Shown: positions 8,079-17,599, numbered from the stretch's first letter. The stretch: DNA of 26,862 nucleotides from Penium margaritaceum (GCA_023375785.1 SZWC01025136.1:8771-35632); one strand, 5' to 3'. A program made the numbers and translations. The notes: generated by a model not told the origin, from the letters alone.

Positions 8079-9698
8079 ATGACACCATGGGATACCGGCT
8101 GTACAACCTCGCCACATGCAAGATTTTCTCGCAGCCGTGACGTAGTATTCAAGGAGGACGTGAAGGATTGGACATGGAGCCCTCTGGAAGCAGTCACCAT
8201 TGCACTTGCACTTGAGCCAGTGGGAGCCAAAGAGCTTGCAGGTGAAGAGGAGCAGGCGCAAGGTGGCAGCCGGGTGATTGGCTGCAGGTGGATCTTCTGG
8301 CGTAAGCATGGTGCTGATGGTAAGGTGCTCAGGTACAAAGCACGACTGGTTGCAAAGGGGTATGCGCAGACTGAGGGTGTAGATTACAATAAGACGTTTG
8401 TACGAGTTGCAAAGTTTCCCTCTATCCATGCAATCCTTGCTCTTGTTGCTGCCATGGACTGGGAGGTGCACCAGATGGATGTGACGTGTGCATTTCTGAA
8501 TGGTGACCTTGAGGAGGATGTATACATGGAGCAGCCAGAGGGGTATGTGGTGGAAGGGTGGGAGGATCATGTGTACAAGCTTGTGAAGGCACTCTACAGC
8601 CTGAAGCAAGGGCCATGTGCATGGTACCAAAAGATTGATGAGCAGCTGGCTAGCCTTGGTTTTGTGCGCAGTGAGGTAGATCATGTAGTCTATGGGCACA
8701 CACAGGATGCAAGCCAGGTCATCACCCTGCTCTATGTTCATGACTTGCTCATTGCCTCTGAATCAAAGCCTCTCCTTGAAAGTCCAAAGCAGTCCCTTGC
8801 AGCCAGGTTCAACATGAAGGACATGGGAGAGCTGAGCTACTACCTGGGTCTCCAGGTGAGGTGTGATCGGCAGCAGCACACCTTGGAGCTGTTGCAGAGC
8901 ACTTACGTGAGCATCATTGTTAAGCACTTCAACATGGGAGGTGCACAGAAGGTGGCAACACCGCTGGAAGTAGCAGCAAAGCCGAGCATCACCCAGGCTC
9001 CTCACGGCAAGCATCATAGCAGCTGCATGGAGGCGGTACCATACCAAGCAGTAGTTGGGAGCCTCATGAATGCAGCCGTCGGCCCGCGCCTTGACATCAG
9101 CCAAGCAGTGGAAGCAGTGAGCAAGTTCTGCGCCGACCTGGGTGTGCCACATTGGGAGGCCGTCAAGAACGTGCTGCGTTACCTTGACAGCAGTAGCAGT
9201 GTTAGCCTCACCTTCAATGGCAACAACAGCCCCATCCGCATTGGCTACAGCGACGCCGATTGGGGCAGAGATCTGGACACAAGGAGATCGACTAGTGGTT
9301 TTGTGTTTATACTTGGAGGAGCAGCAATCAGCTGGAGGAGCAAGAAGCAGGAGTGTGTCGCTCTCTCCTCCACCGAGGCAGAGTACATCACTTTGAGCAA
9401 AGCAGCAAAGGAAGCAGTGTGGCTGCGTGAGCTGCTGGCAAGACTTCGGCAGCAGCATACAACTGCAACAACAATCTCCTGTGACAACATGAATGGCACC
9501 GCCCTCACGAAGAACACAGAGTTCCACGCCCGCACCAAGCATATCGACCTGCGCTACCACTTCGTCTACGAGCTCGTGGCAAAGGAGGTGGTGCACATCA
9601 AGTTCTGCCCCTCAAGCATGATGCTGGCAGATTTCCTGACCAAGCCACTGGCAGCACATCACTTTCAGCAGCTGAGGGCACAGTGTGGACATGTGTGA
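8079..9698 (+). pseudogene. Element B reverse transcriptase-RNase H, long open frame with mutated YVDD
   Basis: This open frame of 539 residues covers copia RT (RVT_2) and RNase H. The first ATG is only where the frame opens; in an intact element this is the C-terminal part of the polyprotein. Markers: KARLVAKGYAQTEGVDYNKTF, QMDVTCAFLNGDLEEDVYM (first catalytic Asp intact), VYKLVKALYSLKQGP, then LLYVHDLLIAS. The family motif is YVDD, so the first of the paired Asp residues is His and polymerase activity should be lost. RNase H follows with YSDADWGRDLDTRRSTSGF, SSTEAEYITLS, CDNMNGTAL and HIDLRYHFV. It ends with FLTKPLAAHHFQQL before TGA. The RT N-terminus is shortened by an in-frame deletion near 8250-8265. 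Confidence 0.93.
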
Positions 9699-9711
9699 TT
9701 TTTATTGTCGC

Positions 9712-9723
9712 AAAGTGGGAGAA
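9712..9723 (+). promoter_or_regulatory. Element B polypurine tract
   Basis: AAAGTGGGAGAA lies directly before the TG of the 3' LTR, the standard position for priming of plus-strand cDNA. Confidence 0.85.
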
Positions 9724-10369
9724 TGTTGGATATGGGGTGCCAAACATAGTGAACAAAGTAGGTTGCTTGATAAAAATCATCAGGAAAAACAGACAAGTAG
9801 AGGATGTTTTCCTGGTTCTGTAGTACTTTACGAAACTCAATTCGGAGTGCGTTTGAGGGAGATATGGGTTTTCAAGGTTTGGCAATGGGTCCGGTTCAAG
9901 TGACGGCTCCTGCACTTCCAGCACCAATGCTGGCCAGAATTATTGGCCAGGGAGGTTTGGAGCGGCCTTCAAGGTAGAAAGGTGGCAAGAGGACCTTCAG
10001 GGAGCTTCAAGGAAGGTCCCCACCAAGATAATTGGTTGTGCACATGGCAGGGATGGTAATTCTCTTGTGTGAGAGTGTGACTGCCACTCATCCCTCTAGG
10101 CTAGGAGTGTGCTAGGAGGTGAACTTTGACAGAGTGGTTCTTCCAGCTCCATGTGCCAAATGATTCGTACTTAGGCTTGTTAGAACTCTGTGCTAATTCA
10201 AATTCTCATCCACGAGTCAAACCAGCCATTCGTGCTCTCTACACAACTTCACATGCTTCCGTATTTTTGGGTCTGCAACCTACAACTTGTCTATCACATA
10301 CAATTGGTCCTGCCTAGCGGCTCTTGGTGAGCTTGATCACCTCCCTGAGGGCTGCCTTTGATTGTTTCA
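9724..10369 (+). repeat. Element B 3' LTR (646 bp)
   Basis: It begins TGTTGGATATGGGGTGCC after the polypurine tract and ends TTGTTTCA before AGTAG. It aligns with 4547-5195 and with the A LTR. It contains GGGAGATATGG at 9857-9867, a block retained in the family's LTRs. Confidence 0.92.
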
Positions 10370-10374
10370 AGTAG
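10370..10374 (+). repeat. Target site duplication AGTAG, right copy
   Basis: AGTAG directly follows the B 3' LTR, matching 4542-4546. Reading across it from 4541 to 10375 restores the order found in element D around 23620-23650. Confidence 0.9.
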
Positions 10375-11400
10375 AAACAAGAACCCACTAGTCAACCTCC
10401 TTATGTGTAGGTCACCACCCTAATCTACATCACTTTGGCCAATACAAATGGGGTTGTTCTTGCCATTCCGAGGCAAAGGCTGCTGTTGCTTTCGAGGTAG
10501 CACAGCAAACACTTAACCGCCTCCCTATGCGGCACATCCAGTTTTGCACAAAACTTGACGAGCACTCCAATAGCTTGACTTATATCAAGGCGTGTGCCAA
10601 ATGCTGCCTACATGAGACTCCCTTCTGCTGCTTGGTAATGCACTGCTTGGTACGGCCATGCGGTTGCTCTCTTGCATGCTGCGGGGAGTCTGCATCATTC
10701 TTAGCTCCACTTCCAGTTCTAATGGTGTTGTTTCTTTGCGTGCTCCTACCATGTTCAAACACTTGATACTTTCACTCATGTGTGTGCTTTGTGACAACTT
10801 CTAGATTTGCTACTACGCTCGACCGTAAGGCCAAGGTAGTAACTGTGCTCTCTCATATCTTATATGTCAAATTTTGCAGCAAGGGACTGCTTCACATTGT
10901 CCAAAGGAGACTTGGAGTAAGAGGAAATGAGGATATTGTCAAAGTAGATCAAGATGAAAACCAGATTGCCTCATGCATACGTGCATAGAGTGCACGGTGA
11001 GGTTCCTTGCACAAAAGACCAAGGATCGCAAGCTGCTCAACAATCTTTTGGTACCATGCTTGCGGTGCTTGCTTCAGGCTGTAGAGGGCCTTCACAAGCT
11101 TACACATTTAATCCTCCTTCCCTCAACCACATACCACTCCAGCTACTCCATGTACACATCCTCCTTGAGGTCACCATTTAGAGGTGCACATGCCACAACC
11201 ATTTGGTGCACCTCCCAGTCCATAGCAGAAACATGAGTGAGGGTCGTTGGAATGGACAGGAACCTTACCACATGTGCAAATGTCTTATTCTTATCCACAC
11301 CCTCAATCTGTGCATACCCCTTTGCAACTAATCGTGCTTTATACCTAAGTACCTTACCATCTGCTCCATGCTTACATCTCAAGATCTACCATCATCCAAT
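10375..11400 (-). pseudogene. Element X reverse transcriptase and N-terminal part of RNase H
   Basis: Minus-strand translation is copia RT with many stops and shifts. At 11143-11382 it reads KHGADGKVLRYKARLVAKGY then MDWEVHQMVVACAPLNGDL. The first catalytic Asp of QMDVTCAF is Val. Near 10930-10950 the YVDD region reads YFDN, so the second Asp is also lost. Sequence at 10375-10520 corresponds to the region of D at 23645-23800. It is more diverged from D than A or B are, which agrees with X being the oldest copy. Confidence 0.8.
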
Positions 11401-11968
11401 CACTTAGATTCTGTATGGAGCTTCCTTGAGGGTCAGAGCATCGTTCTTCATGAGCACACTATACTTATCATATGTTGAGGCACACCAATTTGTTGCCTCT
11501 GTGCAACGCATGGCTTCAGCAAAAGTTGGTGGATCATTGGTGAGAGTGAGAAAGAGGAGCTCAAGGTCAAAGGTTTTGTTGGTGGTGGAGTGGTGCATAG
11601 GTTTAGCTGCTCTCCTTACTGCATCTGCTTCTTATGAACCTCTCGGACCATCGAAGCTGCTCCTCGCTGTCCTCTGCATCTTTATTGAGGAGTGCCAACC
11701 TTTGGGACAGCTTTTCTACAATGATTTGCCGCTCCTCCTCTCTAATGTATCTGCTGATTACTTCTCCTTATCAGCTCCCTCCATCTCTTTTTCATTGCCT
11801 CCACCACTGCCATCTTCTACACCGTCCTCTTTTGCTACCAGTTCTTCTCCCACGTTTGGTACAAGTGTGGGAGAGAATAGAACTGCAGACGTATGGCTCC
11901 AAGTCCAGCCCTTCACATTCTCTTGAATGACCACGCCGCAGTAGTGAATGATCTTGCGTGTAGCAAGC
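11401..11968 (-). pseudogene. Element X integrase-RT linker and RT start, abruptly truncated
   Basis: Read on the minus strand, the part encoded at 11404-11598 includes DLELLFLTLTNDPPTFAEAM and DKYSVLMKNDALTLKEAPY, matching the start of RVT_2 in D. The part toward 11960 has ENVKGWTWS and KIIHYCGVV. Similarity to A, B and D stops at about 11968. Integrase, protease, gag and the 5' LTR of X are absent, so X is either cut by another insertion starting near 11971 or deleted. Confidence 0.75.
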
Positions 11969-12427
11969 AGTGTTGACTTTGGGGTCTGATGTGATGGGAT
12001 CACATGAACCGCGCCAACGTGGACCACCTTCATGGGGCATCGATGTGGCCCGCGGACAAGTTTTATGTAAAACCACGTTTTTGGCACTCAGACTGACACG
12101 GACCAGTCGGAGCGAGGATTCCCGCGGGTGACAAAGTATTTTGCGGGAGACGTCTGGCTCAAACCTCGCGTAGACCGCTATTGTACAGTAATATCTGTCA
12201 ACCTCACATAATTCCTGCATCGGACCATGCACTGTACGTAGTGAGGTGGACACTTGCAAGGGTAACATGCCCAATGGGAGGTCATCAAACAGCACATCCA
12301 CCCTGCCCTGCTTTCTTGTCCATCAAGCTCTGCCATGCTGGCAGGTTGAATGATGGATTCATGCAGCCCATCCAACCATGCCTTGCTGGCAAAATTTGTC
12401 TTCTTTGATGCAATCTGCACATGCGAT

Positions 12428-12460
12428 CCCCCCCCCCCCCCCCGCCCTCCCCCCCACCCC
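12428..12460 (+). repeat. C-rich homopolymer tract
   Basis: Sixteen C in a row (12428-12443) are followed by further C runs broken by G, T and A. The minus strand is correspondingly G-rich and could form quadruplex structure. Its exact length is likely to be uncertain in the assembly. Confidence 0.9.
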
Positions 12461-12581
12461 ATCGATTCCCTCACAGACTCAGTTGCGTATGACGATGTTC
12501 CACAACCAGTCATTGCTTCTAGTGGTTCAGTCACGATCAACCAATATCTTCGTTGGTGGACACCAGCACTTAGCCTCAGCA

Positions 12582-12606
12582 CCGCAAGGCCACTTTGGCC
12601 TTGCGG
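12582..12606. repeat. Perfect 11-bp inverted repeat with 3-nt loop
   Basis: CCGCAAGGCCA, loop CTT, TGGCCTTGCGG. It is a GC-rich hairpin in unassigned sequence; no gene is nearby to give it a role. Confidence 0.85.
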
Positions 12607-12651
12607 CACAGTTGCACCTGTTGAAAAATTGCCCCTCCGCATGCCCAAGTG

Positions 12652-12669
12652 CGGCGCCGGGAGGCGCCG
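12652..12669. repeat. Perfect 7-bp GC inverted repeat with 4-nt loop
   Basis: CGGCGCC, loop GGGA, GGCGCCG, 45 bp after the larger hairpin at 12582. Function unknown. Confidence 0.75.
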
Positions 12670-12948
12670 ACGAGCCGCTAGAAAGTGGAAACTCCGCGAC
12701 GGCGGATCTGGAGACTCAAGGATTGCTTGGATCCTCAAATGGATGATTGCCCCTGAAAGTTGACAAGTCGCTGAATCTGGTGGAAGTTGGTTTGCCGGAA
12801 TCGAACAAGTAACAAGGGAGATATGGCCTTCCAAAGTTGGGGTGTGCGCAGCGGCTCTGGGAGCCGGCTGCGACTCGAAATCCGGTGGATAATCGACCGG
12901 ACCGAGTAACAAAAGTACCATGTGGAGAAGTTACTCTGGAAGGCCTGC

Positions 12949-13501
12949 NNNNNNNNNNNNNNNNNNNNNNNNNNNNNNNNNNNNNNNNNNNNNNNNNNNN
13001 NNNNNNNNNNNNNNNNNNNNNNNNNNNNNNNNNNNNNNNNNNNNNNNNNNNNNNNNNNNNNNNNNNNNNNNNNNNNNNNNNNNNNNNNNNNNNNNNNNNN
13101 NNNNNNNNNNNNNNNNNNNNNNNNNNNNNNNNNNNNNNNNNNNNNNNNNNNNNNNNNNNNNNNNNNNNNNNNNNNNNNNNNNNNNNNNNNNNNNNNNNNN
13201 NNNNNNNNNNNNNNNNNNNNNNNNNNNNNNNNNNNNNNNNNNNNNNNNNNNNNNNNNNNNNNNNNNNNNNNNNNNNNNNNNNNNNNNNNNNNNNNNNNNN
13301 NNNNNNNNNNNNNNNNNNNNNNNNNNNNNNNNNNNNNNNNNNNNNNNNNNNNNNNNNNNNNNNNNNNNNNNNNNNNNNNNNNNNNNNNNNNNNNNNNNNN
13401 NNNNNNNNNNNNNNNNNNNNNNNNNNNNNNNNNNNNNNNNNNNNNNNNNNNNNNNNNNNNNNNNNNNNNNNNNNNNNNNNNNNNNNNNNNNNNNNNNNNN
13501 N
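12949..13501. other. Assembly gap (553 N)
   Basis: A continuous run of N. Any frame spanning it is meaningless. Confidence 1.
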
Positions 13502-14071
13502 ATGGGAAAGGTGCTTTGCACGTGAAGGAAGGCGCCACGATGTGTGCTAGCCATGGAAGCGTTATACGTTTCTGTGGTGGGTGAGACCTACGCTTCGGCA
13601 AGCATAAACTGGGCTACGCTTGGCCGAATCGTGCACGGTTTAGTGCGTTGGAGAGCTCATGACTAGCCCTACAAATGTTTTGATCATATCCATGTACATA
13701 AAACAACGCAGAATGACGTTATCCTCTTCGCAAAAAGGACTGTCACCAAATCCTCTCCAACATAGCGTGAGGCGACCAGAAAGCTCACGCTTCATCTCCG
13801 AACTTGCCAAAACAAGCCGTGTAAATGCTAGACGGCCAGAGCCACGTTGGAACCAAGTTTCCAACAGCACCTCCACCATGCCTCCTAGGCGCTGGACAGC
13901 GGTGCCTACATCCACCTCCAGCTCGGCCATGGGCACTGGGTCATCTGGAGGTGCCTCTTTCTCTCACCTCCCAGTGGCACCAGAATATTCGCCCGCCCCA
14001 GTGCGCCAGCTCCAAGGGGAATTTCTCATTCTTGCTCTCTCTCGCCACTGCCTACCAGTCCCAACATGCTC
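13502..14071. other. Unassigned stretch between gap and hAT transposase
   Basis: I recognise no domain. A plus-strand frame from 13659 is in the same frame as the hAT pseudogene and is rich in Pro and Ser toward 14030, so part of it could be the transposase N-terminal or leader region. A single N at 14072 interrupts continuity and no BED zinc finger is visible. No terminal inverted repeat was found by eye. Confidence 0.3.
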
Positions 14072-15681
14072 NGTCTGTGAGCATCCGCCGCCTCTTGCAC
14101 GGGATTCCCTGGGCCTTGAGTGGAAACCACGTCCACCTGCTGGATGGCAGCCGGCAGATGGCCGCCTGTACAGCGGGCAGGGAACCAGTTGAGGTACTAG
14201 CTCCAAACCTGTGGCATGGGGCCGGCTTTCTGTGGAACGCCAGCAAGCAGCAGCTCTTGAGCGGGGTGGACTGCCTCTGGACGATGACGATGATGACCTT
14301 GGGCTCCCGGTACCAGCCATGGCAACCCCGCACCATGCAGCAGAGGAGCAGCAGCAGAAGCCACAGATGCGTCCCACCATCCGTGCCACTCCAACCACCA
14401 GCAACCTCGTACAGACCAGCGTGCGGCCTCATTGTAACATGGCTGCCAACTCAGCATGCCAGATGGCTATAGTGAAGCTGATGGCCGGGGGTGCACTGCC
14501 CGTCAGTTTCTGCCAGATGAACCTGCTGAATGAGGTGGTGCGCACTGCTTGGCTCACCACCCCTGCCTTCCGCATTCCTGCTTGAGGCAGTGTCGTGGAC
14601 GACATGCTTCCACGGTTGGTTGGGAAGCTGGAGGAGCTGGACGCGCCCCTGAAGCAGATGTGGACCATCTACGGCGTGACACTTGTGGTGGAAGAGTGGG
14701 CGGATGTCCAGCAGTGACCTATCTACAACTGCATGGCTGTGAACGCATAGGGTGCGTGCCACGTCTTCAGCTGTGATGCAAGTGGCCTCACCCGCAACGC
14801 TGAGCACGTTGCCATGATGATTGAAGCAGGCATTGAGGCTGTCGGCGTAAAGAACGTCATGAGCGTTGTGTGCGACAACACAAGTGTGAACAAGAAGGCG
14901 TTCAACGACCTCAAAGGGAAGTACCCCTCTGTGCTGTGGTAGGGCTGCTGTGCCCATAATGTGGATTTGGTCATGAAAGATCTGTGCAAGTCAGAGTGGG
15001 GAGCGGGAATCATGGCACGTGCTGAGAAGGTGGTGAACTTTTTCAGGAACAATGACATTCCCCACAACTGGCTGAAGCAGATGTCTGGGGGCCGGGTGTT
15101 GCTGCCACAGTCAACCACGCGCTTTGCGTCCGCGCACATTGTGCTGCAGCGGCTGCTGGACATGCACCCTTTTCTTCTCAAGCTGGTGAATGGCAGCACA
15201 TGGGCAGATATGGGTGCCCAGAGGGATGGGGCCTTCAGGGACCGGAAGAAGCACGTGCGCAAAATTGTCCAACGCAGGGTTTTCTGGCTCCAGGTCAGGC
15301 AGCTTCGTGACCTGCTCACTCCCCTTGTCACGGTATTGCACGTTCCAGACCGTCAGGTGGTGCTGCTGGAGAGATTTATGAGGGCTTGTTGGATTTCATG
15401 GAGGACCTCAAGGCGCTGGCAGTGGGCAAGGCACGCAAACCAGCACGCGTTGTGGTGCAGCAGGTGAAGTTGGCAATTGAGCGTCTGTCCGCCCGTTGGA
15501 CGAAGGATATGTCGTGCCCCTTGTATGCTGCCGCACGGTGTTTGCACCCCACTCACTTTGGGAACGATCTCGGTGCTGATGTGTCCATGGTGCAAAGTTG
15601 GGCGCAGGTGGTCAAGGCATTGGTGCCGGAGCAGCATCATTCTAAGCTAGCCCGGGAGTTGGAGGCGTTCCAGCTGGGGAG

Positions 15682-16038
15682 GTGACAGTGAAAGTCACTC
15701 CCATTGCCGCGAAGCGGCTCTTGGACAAGGCAAGAGCTGCTGTTGCGAGAGTGCTTGCCAAGACGCTACAACCCTACGAGTGGGCCTCTCTGCACCTCGC
15801 CCACCTGCCCAACCTCCGCGCACTTGCCATCAAAGTGCTTGCTCAGCCGCGCTCCTCCTTGGGTTGTGAGCACGTCTTCTCCACCCACCAATTGATCCAC
15901 ACAGCCCGCCGGAACAGACTGCATGTGAGCACGCTGGAGATGCTCGTTCGCGTCAATGTTTGGCTGCAGAAGCACTACAATGCAGATGGCGGCCGCCGCA
16001 GGAGCAAGTCTTCCTTTGAACAGCCAGACGAGTCTTAG
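15682..16038 (+). pseudogene. hATC dimerisation domain of the hAT pseudogene
   Basis: The segment carries the hallmark of the hAT C-terminal dimerisation region: LPNLRALAIKVLAQPRSS, then the GCEHVFSTHQLIHTARRNRL stretch, then LEMLVRVNVWLQ. It is a separate frame from the catalytic part because of an indel around 15680. TAG at 16036 follows QPDES; acidic coding-like sequence continues in the same frame. Confidence 0.88.
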
Positions 16039-16626
16039 AGTGAAGATGATGGAGACATAGTTGAGGAGCTGCCGGAGGAGGAGGACGGCGAGGGACAGAG
16101 GGGGGAGGAGAGCGAGGATGATGTGTTGGAAGATGAGGAGTTTTTTGTGGAGGGAGAGGAGAACGAGGGTGCAAGAGAGCAGCAGCAGCAGACGCAACAG
16201 CCCGCCATAGACCATGCCCACCCGGAGGATGGGCCATTTTACTCTAGGAGCGTGCGCACAAAGGCAGAGGTTGAGGCATTTGCAGTGGCAGGAGCAGCAG
16301 CATCAGGTGCCCAGCAGGACACGGGAGCAGAGACAGAGGGAGCAGAGGCCAATAACGAGGAGGGGGGGGGAGAGGATGGGGCTGAGGATGAGGGTGGGGA
16401 TTAAGAGGATGGGGAAGGGGATGGAGAGCCTGTGGACAATGGGACAGGCAGGAGGGAAACTGGCAGTACTGCAGCTGGAGGGACTAGGAAGAAGGGGGGT
16501 GGCAGTGGTAGTGCTAGGGGTCCTAGTGGGAATGCTGGGGTGGCTGCCAAGAAGGCAGCCAGAGTGGGGACTAGCACATGTGCCACTGAGAAAGCCAGTA
16601 AGCGCTCTAGGCGCTCTGATGGCTAG
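16039..16626 (+). pseudogene. Acidic, Gln-rich tail and basic end continuing from the hATC frame
   Basis: In the same frame as hATC, after the TAG at 16036, come about 120 residues dominated by Glu, Asp and Gly (EELPEEEDGEG, EDEEFFVEGEENEG) with a REQQQQTQQ run. A TAA at 16402 and a further 74 residues follow, ending in KKAARV and KASKRSRRSDG, a possible nuclear-localisation-like basic end. The plus strand is strikingly purine-rich, with a G9 run at 16362-16370. The two stops fit single-base decay of a longer ancestral C-terminus, but a real end at 16036 is possible. Confidence 0.55.
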
Positions 16627-16641
16627 TTGGCTTAGACACCN

Positions 16642-17590
16642 AAAGCAAGTGAGCATAGAAAATCATGCTCGTGTGAGGCAGTCATAACATGTCGTATATC
16701 ACACTGTTGTGAAAGAATGCCATAGCCAGGAAAAAAGTGGCTATGGTTTCTTTTGATCATCTGGATTCTTTCTGGCTATACATCTTTATAGCTCTGATGA
16801 TGTTTGGTTTGGAGGTGTGCCATTGTTGTGAAAGGAGGGTTGGGAGGGTTCTTTATGCACATGGTTTATGAAGAAGAAAGGTGTTGAGTCTCCAGTATCC
16901 TCGGCCTTTGGTTAGGAGGGAGTTGTAGAAGAACACAAAAAAAAGGGACAAGTTGACCTTGGTGCTCGGAACATCTTGTCGACAGGCTCGTTGACCATGA
17001 GCCTGCTGGCCACAATCCTTCTCAGGTTCTTCCCCTGTCCTCTCTTCGGCAGCATGGCGACATTCGTGATGCCACCATCCGGCACCTTATGGGCATCACC
17101 TTACTCGTTTTCATCATTCTACAGACCACCTTTGGCGGCCTATGCTCCTCCTTTTTTACTGTAGACATCAACTGCCAGCGTGTTCCATTCCTCTCCTCTG
17201 GTGGCCACGTCAAGATCCCGGTAGTTGGATTCGCGGTCATATGTGACATCCTATGGGATTTTTCCGCCCAATCTCCGGACATCTCATCCTCCATGTGATA
17301 ACCTCTTGCACATCCTCCTTTTAACTTCTGCGCAGGTTCTCCTTTGTTGATGTGCCATTCGCAACTTCAACCACTGGATGCCTCTTGTGATGTGAGTTTG
17401 GGGGTTGGGTCCAGCTTTCACCATTGTGAGTTGGATGGATCCCATAGGGGAGCGTCATTGGACTGTCCAGGTGAAGGTGATGCATGGATTGAGGATTGAA
17501 AGCATGTCACGTCCCCCCATCTTCTAGTCCATTATTTGGATTGTGCACCGTCGTTTAGTGCCTCTGAAGGTACTGTCGCTACATGTTTTG
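16642..17590. other. Unassigned stretch between hAT and element E
   Basis: I recognise no protein domain. It contains a perfect hairpin at 16720-16746 and an A8 run near 16937. The left part may be the 3' non-coding end of the hAT element. The right part, from about 16960, could be degraded gag or leader of element E, but I cannot support this from motifs. Confidence 0.3.
16720..16746. repeat. Perfect 9-bp inverted repeat with 9-nt A-rich loop
   Basis: CCATAGCCA, loop GGAAAAAAG, TGGCTATGG, about 95 bp after the end of the hAT coding remnant. It may be subterminal structure of the element; this is unproven. Confidence 0.8.
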
Positions 17591-17599
17591 TCTCTTCTC

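Larger units (their letters stand above)
4547..10369 (+). mobile_element. Copia element B, full length with both LTRs, inserted into element X
   Basis: In order: 5' LTR (4547-5195), degenerate primer site, gag, protease, integrase, RT-RNase H (8079-9698), polypurine tract and 3' LTR (9724-10369). AGTAG duplications flank it. Gag, protease and integrase all read in one frame with several stops and, apart from a compensated pair near 8050-8130, no lasting frameshift. The first 230 bp of the two LTRs differ at roughly 30 sites by eye, so the insertion is old. Two assembly duplications (around N at 6442 and 7539) inflate its length by 755 bases. About 400 bp between integrase and RT are missing relative to D. 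Confidence 0.93.
11971..12948. other. Unassigned stretch, possible edge of another LTR element
   Basis: No coding region is recognisable. The block starts TGTTGACTTTGGGG exactly where element X stops, and TG is the usual LTR terminus. It contains a C-rich tract (12428-12460), two perfect short hairpins (12582-12606 and 12652-12669), and GGGAGATATGG at 12816-12826, a block also found in the copia LTRs here. These features fit LTR or non-coding transposon sequence, but no end, primer site or protein confirms it. Long minus-strand frames here are low-complexity and look accidental. Confidence 0.35.
14211..16626 (+). pseudogene. hAT-superfamily transposase pseudogene (DUF659 and hATC domains)
   Basis: The N-terminal part has an Asp run and a Gln-rich stretch, then LPVSFCQMNLLNEVVRTAWL. 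The DUF659 RNase H-like region is spread over 14586-15360: YGVTLVVEEWADV, VMSVVCDNTSVNKKAFNDLK, then CCAHNVDLVMKDL. The first catalytic acidic position, usually Asp before GW in this family, is Glu here. The Asp in CDN (14874) is kept. In-frame stops are at 14583, 14715, 14748 and 14940. A frameshift near 15364-15376 moves to the frame giving EGLLDFMEDLKALAVGK, and a second near 15680 leads to the hATC domain. It would have catalysed cut-and-paste movement. A BED finger, terminal repeats and the 8-bp target duplication are not identified. Confidence 0.85.

Noticed and set aside
8763..9596. 277-residue minus-strand frame opposite the B RT
   Set aside because: It is a shadow of the RT-RNase H coding strand, whose motifs are unambiguous. 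The 406-residue plus-strand frame at 23810-25030 opposite the D RT is the same kind of shadow.
12428..12460. Telomere-like or satellite tract
   Set aside because: It is a C homopolymer with irregular interruptions and no telomeric repeat unit.
12178..12921. 247-residue minus-strand frame
   Set aside because: It crosses the C-rich tract, is low-complexity, has no recognisable domain and lies in what may be LTR sequence.
12735..13601. Long frames on both strands crossing 12949-13501
   Set aside because: They are made of N bases and carry no information.
17022..17294. Gag of element E in 16960-17500
   Set aside because: Position would fit, but no Gag or CCHC motif can be read in any frame, so I left it unassigned.
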